Source: Sipunculus nudus (lineage: Eukaryota; Annelida; Sipuncula; Golfingiida; Sipunculidae). From it: 64,000 bases of DNA. The notes under the pieces are model-generated. The model saw nothing but the letters and a program-made list of their open reading frames with translations. It made no database searches and was not told where the DNA came from. The position numbers and the translations under genes were made by a program. The stretch spans positions 20,867,456 to 20,931,455 of the forward strand of contig CM049318.1 in the NCBI GenBank assembly GCA_026874595.1, read 5' to 3'. Shown one piece after another: positions 48,555-59,900 of the stretch (position 1 is the stretch's first letter; every line of letters begins with the position of its first letter).

Positions 48555-48860
48555 GATTGATTCAATATGCAAGTGGATGACTTTTTCCCCCAGATTTGCT
48601 CTTCATAATATCTCATAAGTGTGCTTCAATATACCTCTTGTTACTCTCTAATTGCCATATATTTGAATACAATTACAAATTATTTTTTGTAAAAATTATT
48701 AGTGATATTTACAAACACAAGGTTGTTAAGAAAACTGGAGAAAAAAAATAAAGATTAATAAATTTTTTGCAAATAATTGGTATGATAAGGATGCTGTAGA
48801 CCACATGAAACACATCAAAGGTGCAAATAATAATCAAATATCTATTTCATAATTCTGTTT

Positions 48861-49370
48861 CCAAAATTAATGTTAATTATCACATGAATAACTATTACAT
48901 TACTGTAAAAAAGTTAATTATTACATTAATACTATAATATTCTGTAAATATTAATAAATATATTACCTTTTAACTATATATAACCATTCAGTGTTAAAAT
49001 ATTGAAAATCCGACTGAAAACATCTTTCATATGTCAATTACAATGCTTAATATATTAGAAAATTAGATCAAATCACTATTTTAATCTCGCCTAGGCAGAT
49101 TTTAAACTCGCCTAAGTAATATCAGGCAGATTTTAAACTCGCCTGGATGACACCAGACGGATTTTAAACTCTGCTAGGCGAGATTAAAATCCTGGCCTGC
49201 TCCATGATGGATTTTAATCTCGCCTAGGCGAGATTGCGATTGTGATCTTGTCTAGGCGAGTTTAAAATCCGTCTAGCCGAGATCACAATTGCAATCTCGC
49301 CTAGGCGAGATCACAATCGCAATCTCGTCTAGGCGAATTTAAAATCCGCCTGGATTTTAATCTCGTCTCT
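48861..49370 (-). repeat. Right inverted arm of foldback element
   Basis: Mirror of the left arm, with seven recognisable CTAGGCGA-type modules, two of them altered (CTAGGCAGA and CTAGCCGAG). Confidence 0.85.

Positions 49371-49372
<2 letters not shown>

Positions 49373-49417
<45 letters not shown>
49373..49417. repeat. (TA)22 dinucleotide repeat
   Basis: Perfect AT repeat immediately outside the right arm of the foldback element; a shorter TA run lies outside the left arm. Confidence 0.95.
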
Positions 49418-49420
<3 letters not shown>

Positions 49421-49670
49421 TATATGTATCACAGCAGCCAACAGTATATTATGTGATAAGTATCTCTGAGCTTGTAATGATAAATCTGATAACAATGATC
49501 AGCATTCCTGGGCCTGCCTTGTAACCGCAGGCTGCGTGCAGTGTGTGGTCTGCCTGTAGTTCTGGGTGATGTCGGGAGCCAGGAAGTCAGGAATATTTGC
49601 GGTGGTGGTGCCGTGAGGTTATGATTCATCTGATGTATTATGATTATTTTGTTTTGTTTTTTCTTCGCAG

Positions 49671-49701
49671 GATGACAGGTCGACTGACGGTGAGTCAGAC
49701 A
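49671..49701 (+). CDS. ARHGAP21: ARHGAP21/23-like RhoGAP, microexon inside the PDZ region
   Basis: A strong acceptor (TTTTTTCTTCGCAG) is followed by GATGACAGGTCGACTGACGG. The frame continues phase 0 from exon B as DDRSTDGESD and leaves in phase 1. Two GTGAGT donors are possible: after 49701 (31 bases) or after 49689 (19 bases); they differ by 12 bases, so both keep the frame. In vertebrate ARHGAP21/23 the GFGFTLRHFIVYPP strand is followed by a variable charged loop before the conserved LEPMD segment. An acidic DDRSTDGESD insert fits that loop. The next exon, expected to encode the rest of the PDZ domain, was not found in the remaining 14 kb. Confidence 0.7.
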
Positions 49702-52700
49702 GTGAGTACCCTCCTCATTTTCTGTTTATTTCGTTAATTTTCTCTGGACATTTAATTATGTTTAATGAACGTATGTGTTTTCAAAGAATGTACAGCTTTT
49801 ATTTGTAATTATTTAAAGAACTAATTTTTTGTTGTAATTATATAAAGAAATTAGATTGAAGCACATTTTAAATTTATGTAAAAGTTTTGTTGTGACTTCA
49901 TTCCATGTATTTGGTTTATTTCTGCACTTACATGTGAAAATGTTGTGAAAGCATGTGTGTTTGTGTGTGTGAATGTAGTGTTCCGCTTTCTCTTATAATT
50001 GTGTGAAAAAGCCAAAAAGTTAAAGCACAGGTTTTAATACATTTATATGTGCTTGTGTTTATAAACACTGCTTGTTGTGTTCTGTTTATTCTTTTTGTCA
50101 TGCAAGGAAATAGTATGAAAGCCTATTGTTTAAAATAGTTATGTGCGTAGGAGTGGTAATTATGTTGAGTGTTATAATTATTACGTATAATTATCATGTA
50201 AGATAATTATTGTAAAACATGTTTTTTCATGACAAAGGACCATCAGTTTACCATAATAGCAAAGGGAGCGGGCTCTGTATAATAAAACAATTTACATGCA
50301 GCTCTTACGGCCTCTGCGTACATACAGCCGTCAGGTTCACAAGAGTACTGAATAATAATTGCTTGAGGATGTTTTCCTGTTTGTGTAAGTAGCACTTAAC
50401 GTGAGGGAAAATTTTGCCCAGATTCCTTCATAGAACCTTCATATTTATCACTGTCAATCCGTACATTTACAATTAACAGCCCTACTGCTGTCTGATAGTA
50501 TTCTGTTCTACGAGGGTTTGCCAGGGACTGTTTATGAAAAGGTTTAGATGCTCCCGACATTTTCTGTAAAACCTATCTCATTTTCCAAGGAGCACTTGGG
50601 CTGGTGATTATATTTCTCTGTTTTATCCTGCAGTATTACCCTTCTGTTGTTGCCGTGTTTCGATCCGTCAGATGCCATTGGGTTTGTTTTCTAAGCATTT
50701 AGTAATTTTTTATGTCAGAGCACTTAAGTTTTATTTGCAAGATCTGTTTCTGGTGAGCAGGGGACGGTGATATATTTATATGCCACCAGTTTGTAACTGT
50801 TCAATTAGTGACAGAAAACAAGAGAAATTTTACAAGAGAAATGACACACCACATGATGGTCAAAAGGTAAGATGCTTATTATATGGGTAGTGTGCAGACT
50901 AGTGGTTCATTTGTTAAATACTGATCGCTGGTTTTAGCAGTAAAAAAGGGGTAAATCTCAATGTAATCTCCTTAATTTGCTTTAAAAATATTGGTGAATT
51001 TCTAGACATTTGCCCCTTAGGAGCCTTTGAAAACTCATAACTCAGTGGTTCAGACATTAAATCACGGTACAGAATGTGGCCAGATCTAGCATCCCAAAGG
51101 TATACTGGTAAAACAGTAATGGAGACTTTAATGTTTTAAAGGGAACTATTCTGTTATTGGGGGTCATAAAAATAAGCTAGAAATTGCTGATCTAACACAG
51201 ATTGTTCATTTTTTTTTATCCATGTGTTTATAACATGTGCCGAGTCACCAAAGTAATCTGGACTGATACAACAGGAAATTGTTGCAAGTTCATGAGAATC
51301 AGTGTTTAGCAAAAGGCGTTTTGCAACTAGTGACTTCTGTATATTTGCAACTAACCATCTTAAGTGTCATGTTTTTTCCGTTTGTCAGTGTTGCTGTGTT
51401 TACTAACAATCCCTTACATTGGGCACAGAGGTGTTACAAGATCTGTTCTTAACAAGAATTAACTTGGGTTCATTAATATGTAAGCAGAGAAATCCAGAAA
51501 TCGCATAAATTCTATACAAAAAAAGTAGGGCAGTAGCTGGCTTAAATGGAAATCAGGCTCTGTGACTCTTAAATATTGCCTGATATACACACAATCTCCT
51601 CGAGGGGCATTTAAAATTATTTTCTTTACATATATAATTGAATTTGGCTGACATACAAATATTGAGGGCAAGTTGGTTACCTTGAGGCTTAGCTGCATAA
51701 TGATAAATATGGTCCTGTTTCCTCCTTTCTTATACATAATTTTTTTTGTTATCTTATGACAGCTTTATCATATTAATTAGTTTCAAAACTCAGATATCTT
51801 TCATGTTTTCTATTTATATATTTTCATGAGGAAGTCAATAATTACAAATAGAAAGTAAAAATATTTCTTACTTTTCTTTAAATTTTTGAAATTGTGACAG
51901 TAAACACAGATATCTTTTCAGTATATATATATTTGAGTTTGTAAACACACATAGTGCATAATAATGAACTTGAATGTCTTTTCTTGCTTTACATTATATC
52001 TTTTTGAGTTAGTAAACATACGGTAATTCTGCTGGGGGCCACAGACAGATCCACTTTTCTTAAAGCACAGTGGAAAAGGAAGGGGGAAAGTAGTTAATGA
52101 AACAAATACTTAACCTGGGATGCCACTTTGCTGCCGTCTTTGGATGCTGTCCTGCTCACAGCGGGCTGTTAATAATGTGGGCACTCTCTGGCCAACATTT
52201 GGTTTTACTTACCTGGATAAAACTGACAGGACTGCTGGCAAGGTTTGTGTATGTTGGCAGGGAATGCAATTGTTTCGTGTTGGTATTTAGCAGGGAATAG
52301 ATGAGGTTTGGGCCAGGTTTCTGTAGCTGTGAGGTGTAGCTTTGTTTCTTTATGCTTGCCTTTGGCTCTAGTTGACCTACCCCCAGGCTTTTAGGGAGGC
52401 AGGAAGTTTATAACCGAAAGAGCTCACATGTTCCAGATTTGATAAATACAAATTTGGCATAAACAATATAAGGAAGGATCCTTGGCATAATTTTCATATA
52501 TCTGTTTATCTTAAAGCAACGTTAATGTATCATCACTGTATGACGCACCAGATATAAGCAACTGTATGAGATTAGTTAAATAACACCATCCCAGTATATT
52601 GAACATTTGTGGTCATTGGAAATAGGCCAGCTTTGAAGATGTTTTACAGGATTAACCTACACTATTTAAGTGTTGATAACTGCTGTTTCAAAAAAGACAG

Positions 52701-52762
52701 GTGCTTGCTGAGAATGAGGTCAGTGTCATACCTTGTTCTTAATTTAATATACATTTTTACAG

Positions 52763-52995
52763 GAGCGGATCCAGGAATTGAGGTAAGGGAGGTTTATTGT
52801 TTGAACCATAGGACCAATACCCCCCCCCCCCCCCCAAAAAAAAAAAAAAATTGCACAACTGCAGAAGAGGGGGGGGGGGGGCGAGGTGTTAAGCCTAAAA
52901 TAATTATGAAAAACTCTGCAAAAACAATTTCTCTTAGAACTAGGTGGTTTAAACTCCGTAACAACCCCCCTCCTATCTGGAACAGCCCTGGATTA
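52763..52995. repeat. Poly-C/poly-A/poly-G element with CCAGG ends
   Basis: Starts GGAGCGGATCCAGGAATTGA, contains C16 A15 (52820-52850) and G13 (52869-52881) that can pair as a hairpin, and ends CCCCCCTCCTATCTGGAACA then GCCCTGG. The outer parts are weak inverted repeats. The family is unknown to me. The apparent 154-codon frame across it (52609-53073) includes runs of Pro and Lys from the homopolymers and is not a gene. Confidence 0.5.
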
Positions 52996-55339
52996 AGTAA
53001 GTTCATATACATCAGTTCCTGCCTAATAGATGTACAAAGAGATCTGCTGTATGTTAAGCCCAGTGTGCATTGAAAAAAATTGTGCAAAAATTAATGTTGC
53101 TTTAAAAAATTTTGGAGGAGGGGGGCATTTTTGAAAAGAAGAGCCAGTGAAGTAGCTGTATATATCAATTAATGTGGCACAGTAAGTGTCAGTTAGATTG
53201 GAGAATAAATGCAATTAAGGATAATAAACATGTTCAATAGGTGTAGGGTTAGTTTTATACAGGTATAAAGCACACCTGCCCGGAGCCCAAGTGTTTACCT
53301 TGTATCTCAGCAGACGCAGGTAACACACAAGGATGTGTTTATAGCTCTCTGTAAACATCCAGAAATATATTTATATATCAGGGGCACCTGCTGTTCCAGG
53401 GCTTCAAGGGCTGCTGTTAAGGTCAAAATTTTACTGTAGAAGCCTTATTTATATTCATAGGAACTCATGAATATTCAGCATATTTATAATAGTTTGCACA
53501 TAGAAATGGTTGAATCATGTGCTTATTTGTTGTATAGCAGATCTATGGCATAATATAATAAAGGCACAAATTATCTTCGGCAAGATATTAAAGTTTAGAT
53601 CACAGTCAAAGGTGAATATGTTGGTAATGTACATGTTGGAATGATGAACAGGATCGAAAATGAATGGATCAGATGTTACACCAGTTTATAAAGGAGTGAT
53701 AGGATACACTGGTAATATTTTTGAGGGTTTGAAAAAAAAAATTATTAATAACCTAGGAAGTGATAATGTTGTCATCATTCTGGGGCTGAAATATGAAAGG
53801 AGAACACTATCAGTGATTTAGGTTACGCTTTGATGTAAATTTCAAGGCTTGATTCAGTGTTGGCAAAGTAGATATAGACAAGAGATAACTCAAGTGATAT
53901 GTCAAAATGATACTGTTGGAAAGGTAGCTGCTATTTTATATGCTATCTAAACCTGGCTTTTCACTTAATTCAGGATGTATATGTCATCTCGTTTGTGGAT
54001 AGGTAAAAATTATGAAATCAAAGTCAGGTAGGAATCATGAAATTTGAAGGTTTTTGCCTGACAAATGTAACTGAACGATATAAATGGTCTTTTTTTCAAG
54101 CTGTACAAAGCACAGCTTAAATTCATTGATGTATTGTAAGGTCCTTGGGAAAAAAACAGTTGAGGTCAGGACAAGGTCAACTGACTCTGTGCTTGTATTT
54201 ATCGAAAAATCAAAGGTGAGGGTGTAGACCAACATTATATGGTCTGGGAGTAGCTGGAACTGAAGGGATGGATTAGTGTTATGGATTGTATTTGAGTGTA
54301 CTCTCTTATATATAAAGATAGTCGGACAGTGACAGACAATTTATGGTGCCAATACTTCATTGAAAGTAGGACGGAGTGCTCTCAATACCAATACTTGGAG
54401 ATTATCCTAGATGCTACATTTATTGTTATACTGCCTACCTGCATAGATTTCCTATCAATTGTTGGCATTTTAACCAAAATTTTTAAGTTGACATCCCCAT
54501 AGAAACTCAGCTTTGGACAGACTCTTGACGCTTACTGATATCTAACCAAGGTACGGTTTCTGCTTTAAGATGTTGATACTAATGATAGTAAAAATATGTA
54601 TATGATTTAAGTAAATAATATGTTAAAATTCTTTTTAAATAATGTGTATTAAAGCTAAATTGAATTAGGGTTGTTTGACAATACTCAGACCTTAATATTG
54701 AATTGAAGCTGCCATAGGACCCTGCAGGGAAGCACATGATACAGAAACAATTCCATCGACATGAGTGTGGTCCTTTTTAAGCCTTCGGGTTTAAGAACAA
54801 AAGCATCTTGAAAAGCGTGAGAAGCCCTATCTCAGAAAGGTGGCATTATGAAATATTTGCCTGTAACTGTAGTTATGGTTTAACTATGTGATATAAACCA
54901 TCTGGAATCTACAAAGTAGTCATGAGCAACAAATAAAGACAGACAGTATATTATCTACCTGGATGAGCAGACAGATACCAGATAAGGAGTCCAGAAGCCA
55001 GGCCAAGGTAACCCGCGTAAACTTGGCACCTGGATCAGCAAGGTGTGCTGGTATTCCGCTCCGTCTACATCTTCAATTTGTAAGCGATGATTTATTAGAA
55101 TTAGATCTACCTGCACAGCACTTACCTGTTTTCCACCTGACAGATTAGGGGCCCTGCTAAAGGGTGTTTACAAAGTATTTGCGGGGCAAATGCCACTTAT
55201 TTTCTCTCTCTAGTGTTGGAGAGTAAACTTGATTATTCAGCTGAGTTAATATGAATGGTAGGTTGTTTGATCCCAATGTGTAGTTATAGGGCTGACTTAG
55301 AATGCAAGGCTGGAGATCCTATTCTTATATTTTGATGTC

Positions 55340-55620
55340 CTAGAGCAAAAAGTCTGAACCCACAAAATTAGGTCACTGTGACCTAATTTGTTGATGCAGC
55401 AAGTCCATGTTTATGCAAATATTCAGGTATTACAGGACAGGTCTTTATTATATGGAAAATAGGGTCACTGTGATTATATTTTTTAAGCAGAATTTGCAAA
55501 TCTCATATGTTAGCATTCAGATTTATATCACAGTTCTTCAGCCTCAAGAAAATTAGGTCACAGTGTCCTCATTGTATTCATAATGCATGAATTAAGCAAC
55601 TCTGCAGGCATTCTTGTGAT
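55340..55620 (+). repeat. Degenerate repeat with ERE-like palindromes
   Basis: Three related segments about 95 bp apart carry AGGTCACTGTGACCT (55370-55384), GGGTCACTGTGATTA (about 55462) and AGGTCACAGTGTCCT (about 55554). The same word with one change occurs in element 4 at about 42585, so this is probably a worn core of a related mobile element rather than a host regulatory module. Confidence 0.6.
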
Positions 55621-55726
55621 AAAAAAATTAACAGACACAATATATGAACATTTCAGATTGCTTTTAATGCAACACCTGTGTGCAGCACTCATTTGCAAGT
55701 ACAAGGTTATTCAGAAACTTAACCAG

Positions 55727-55990
55727 AAATCTTCATTCTAATGAATGCAAGCATCTGCCATTCACTTATTTGCCCATATTCCCAGGTTCATTTGTGCATA
55801 AGTAACTGTACATTTGTGAATATTCTTGAATGATGTTCCTGGATCCAAATCTTTTGCCAAATGTAGACGCAATATCTAATTGATTCTTCATTAGCCATTT
55901 TTTAAATGTCCTGAACATTTCATGAGATTCCATACATGGTTATGCAAGTTATGTTGTGAACAAAGACACACACTCACAAACACACAAACA
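55727..55990 (+). repeat. Dispersed repeat, copy 1
   Basis: Shares ordered blocks with 56565-56815: CATATTCCCAGGTTCAT, TGTGCATAA, GATGTTCCTGGATC, CCTGAA..TTTCAT and TTATGTTGTGAACAAA. No ORF of note. The family is not identified. Confidence 0.8.
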
Positions 55991-56564
55991 GTTACAGATA
56001 TTTTATATTCTATATTTTATGTGCAGAATAAATGGTGCAAAGCCTGATTTGTCTTATCAGAGACAATAATCAACATGCAGTAGTAACAAATGAGAGGAAA
56101 ACACTGTCTGAAGTGTCATGTATGGTTTTAACCAGCTTTACCACAAGTACCGCCCCTGGCTATCACAAGTATTTGACTTAGAGGAATGCTATGTGGTGAA
56201 CAGAGAGGGCAGACATGTTTTCCCTGATAGCACACACAGAGTCATTGCAGGTTCATCCCCAACAGCCATACTCTGCTCTGAGAGCTGTGATCATCCCCTG
56301 CTTGACCTGTGTCAGGCACGTAATAACTGTGTTTTCCTCGTGTGTTAATACTAGACTTTTTTTTTGCCCATCAAATACAGAGATGCTACATTACAGACCT
56401 CTGCAGCTGGAATGTGATAAATTGCATCAACACTCTTCCTAAATTACAGGGATTTACATTTATAGAGTGTTACATTGCCTAAACATGCAAGATGTATTAC
56501 AGAGCTTTAACAGTTTCAGTATGTCACATTGCCTGAATATGTACGAAATATTACATGTTTCATC

Positions 56565-56900
56565 CAGAAATCTCATTCTAACAAATGCAAGCTTTCACCA
56601 ATAACTCAATTGACCCATATTCCCAGGTTCATATGTGCATAACTGACTGTAGATTTATGACTATTCCTTGATGATGTTCCTGGATCTGGATCTTGTGCAG
56701 GATCTACACCAAAATCAAACTGAATCTCATAATCTCATTCCTGAAATAGCCTGAAATTTCATTAGATTTGATTCATGATTATGTGAGTTATGTTGTGAAC
56801 AAACATGCACATACACACGAACGTGGATGAATGGATAACCTCCTAGTGGAGGCAACTAGAGGGCACTCAGTTGAGTGCAAATACCTCAACCAGGGAAAAA
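56565..56900 (+). repeat. Dispersed repeat, copy 2 with extended right end
   Basis: Same blocks as copy 1, continuing into CCTCCTAGTGGAGGCAACTA and GGGCACTCAGTTGAGTGC, two short palindromic words (CCTCC..GGAGG and GCACTCAGTTGAGTGC) that may mark the family's terminal region. Confidence 0.75.
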
Positions 56901-59900
56901 ACAACACTGCTGGATCCATCCCATTATCTGGATCAGCACCAACATCTAATGGGTTATTCTCCATTTCCTAGCCCTCCACAAAGAATTGTGAGCTCAGTTA
57001 CTTTCTCATCCTGCTAACAAATAATCAAACCAGCAAACGGACATTGGTGAAAACATAACCTCCTTGATGGGAGTAAAAATTGTATTATAACCACCCAGCA
57101 TCATTGTCACGGTATCCCTGTAAAGTGTCAATGATTTCAGAATTCCATCACCACTTGTGAAACCTCTGTTCCATGGTCTTACAGGGTGACATACTTTGTG
57201 GTGTTAGGAAGCGGTTGTAGAATCATATTCAATGGTTGAAAGATAAAAATTCTTTTATGTACCATCTATATTGGCCAGGAAATCTGCTGTATAGAATAAT
57301 ACCTGATATATTGACTGAGTAAATTAAGTCTTACTTGTACATCACGCTGAAAGGTCAAGGTAGCGCCAAGGTTGGTGATGCTTGTTTGCTGCTAAAGGTT
57401 AAGTTTTAATTCTGTTTGTTAATTAATTTATGTCCCATCTTTCTTAAATCTCCGACAGAATAAGAATAATTCTTTCTGGATTAAATGAATTCTTTGCATG
57501 TGCTTACATAATAAATTGTATATGATCGATTAAATGCAAAAATTCAACCAGTTTAATCTGTTATGAAATAAAATGACCAGACATATTTTCTAAGGTTGTA
57601 CAGCACTTATTGTACAGTGGGGTTCATTAAAGTTAATTGGCCACAGTCCTTAAGTCACTGGGAACTGTACTCAGATGAACAGAGTGAGGACATAAATCCA
57701 CGTATCTGGTCACCAGAGGTCTCCAAACATTTACCAGGACCTCCTGTTTTTGAATACTTGTCTTATCTTCTGTTTTAAATATTTTCGACTTGTTTCTTGC
57801 TAGAAGGGATTTCCTGTCACAGAACGTGATGTAGAGTGTCCTCCTCCCTGTTAGGGTCAGGAGGAGGGTGGGATGAGTGCAGGCGGGTCACACTAAGAAA
57901 CAGTTACTGTCAGTGTATTAGACATGCAGTGAGAAACACTTAGTGTATGGTAACAGTATTGTATGCAGAGCCCAGGCTTCCTCCTGTTTACACTGTTTTC
58001 AAACTTGGTTCAACAGTGTAAATACTTGACATTACTTCCTCAAAAAGTCATGTTGAAGCTGGTTATTGAAACATTCTGTGATGATATTTTTTAGACTAAG
58101 TGCTTTGCCTCTTATTTTTGGCACAACCTTACTCCCAGGTTTCTGCTGTATTCTAATTCTAATAAACAAATGACTGAAACATATACCTGCAATATGGAGC
58201 TGTAGTCTCTCCAATTTTTGCACAGTTTTGTACAATACTTGAAACTTTAAAATGAAATGATATATTAAAATATGTTATTACAAAATGTTTTGACACTTTA
58301 CAATAGCAGTTTTCACTGTAAGATATTATACTTTCTTCATAATGTCTACAGTGGTAGCACAAAATGTGTCAGTGTCAGGTCATGAAAGCAGCTTTTATCA
58401 AGCATTTGCATGTTTTTCATTGAAGAACTGTAGCGGCTTTATCCACACCAACCAACACTTGATGAAACATATACTCTGTGATTCTAAACACTGGTTTGTT
58501 ACAGATGCACTGTTCTAAATGAAACCCATACAAACTTCTGGTACAGAATTTTAGAAATAGTTAGGTATGAAAAGAATGAGGTAAAGGTGGCAATTTTATG
58601 AATACAGCATTCAGCTCAGAGGTACTTTATGCAAAAGACAAGCATTACTTGTACAGTACTTTTTGTTCTGTATACAGACTGGTGCAGAAAAAATGGGGTT
58701 AGGTGTCTTGCCCACCCCCAGAAACCCTAATCATTTCTGACAGTTTGGAATCTTCAGGGTATTCAGTGTGCCAATTATTGAAAGTCCAATATCCAGACCT
58801 GGGATACAAGACTTGTCTACTTTAATAAGATAAGTGTTGAACTGGATGTGGTCCATTCTACTGTATTGCGCTGGTGGGCAGTGATTATAGAAAATGGAAA
58901 GTTTGAACTGGACTATATAAGCTCCATTTTGTGATGGATTTGCACTTAAAGGTAACCAGTCTTGGCAGCCCACTAGAAGACATCAGGTATATTGTCTAAT
59001 TTATAAAGATTGCATACCATATGGAATTATGGAACTATAAAACCTGTAGTCATTAATAATATACAAAACAAAAGTGTTATCTGAATGTTGTATATATAAA
59101 TACAGATTGATGCTTGTGCATAGATGATATAACAGTCATATAGGCACAGTAGCCGAGAGTAAACTGGTGATACTGAGTAATTAATTATACATAGATGCCA
59201 TTAATTAGTAGATAATGCAGCAAAAAGTGCTGGGTTATCCGATTAGGTCCAGCAACACAGTCCTTAATTAACCTGTATCTAATATGGGTGTCCATCAGTT
59301 GGTTCCCTTGCAGAGAGTAAATTCATCAAACCATATATTATTTTTGCATAATTACATAGAATTAGTGTAGTTTTAGCTTGATGGTGAATTAAATTATTTA
59401 CTAGGAGCAGCACTTGAATGGTATCTGTACCTGTCACATTTATGTATTAATAGTCCATTATTGCTATACTGGCTCATTATGTTAGTACCACTCTGTATTA
59501 TCCAAGTAGTTTAACGTTGTTTGTGTGAGTTTGCTGACACCCTGCTATAGTGCACCTGTTCTGTGTAAAACCGTGTGGGGCTACACTGTGATAACTGCTA
59601 TGATAATATACAGGTAAACCAGATATAGATGTAATGGCTGAGTTTTATATCCAGGTATGCTTCTTGGCTGGGCAACTTCACAGGAAATCTCCCCCAAGAT
59701 TGTGGCAGTGTTTCATGTTTATTGCAAAACAGGTGGACCTTTTCTGGGACGGATTTTCTAGGTTCATCAGGTGCAATGACATACTACTTCGGATGTGTTT
59801 TTAGTCTGGATGTTTTATTATTCTTTTGATCTTATTTACTACATGATAAATTGGATCACTGGGTGACTCAAATAATGTCCTATTCTTTTCAAGAATTTCC

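Larger units (their letters stand above)
47203..49370. mobile_element. Foldback element with modular ~0.5-kb inverted arms
   Basis: Left arm 47203-47675 is the reverse complement, with substitutions and small indels, of right arm 48861-49370; both outer ends read AGAGACGAGATTrAAATCC. The outer ~300 bp of each arm is built from repeats of CTAGGCGAG with AAAATC spacers, six or seven modules per arm. Many modules are palindromes, such as AATCTCGCCTAGGCGAGATT at 49216-49235. The inner part of each arm is AT-rich; in the left arm part of it is duplicated (47706-47800). The ~1.1-kb centre holds only an unrecognised 79-codon frame at 48139-48378. The element sits inside a TA dinucleotide run (TATATATATG left, CACATATATA right). 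Long, internally repetitive inverted arms are typical of Foldback-type DNA elements. Confidence 0.8.
24041..49670 (+). other. Intron 2 of ARHGAP21/23-like gene (25.6 kb)
   Basis: Begins GTAAGT and ends TTTTTTCTTCGCAG. Much of it from 26.7 kb onward is recognisable mobile DNA: a pogo-type transposon, a MITE, four DINE/pearl-like elements, a core-only fragment and a foldback element. The stretches 24.7-26.6, 29.3-33.6, 33.7-34.5, 34.7-35.6, 39.2-41.2 and 45.7-46.3 kb are AT-rich, apart from short simple repeats, and I see no exon in them. Confidence 0.65.

Noticed and set aside
52609-53073. 154-codon plus-strand frame
   Set aside because: Driven by C16A15 and G13 homopolymers, giving Pro and Lys runs; spans a repeat element.
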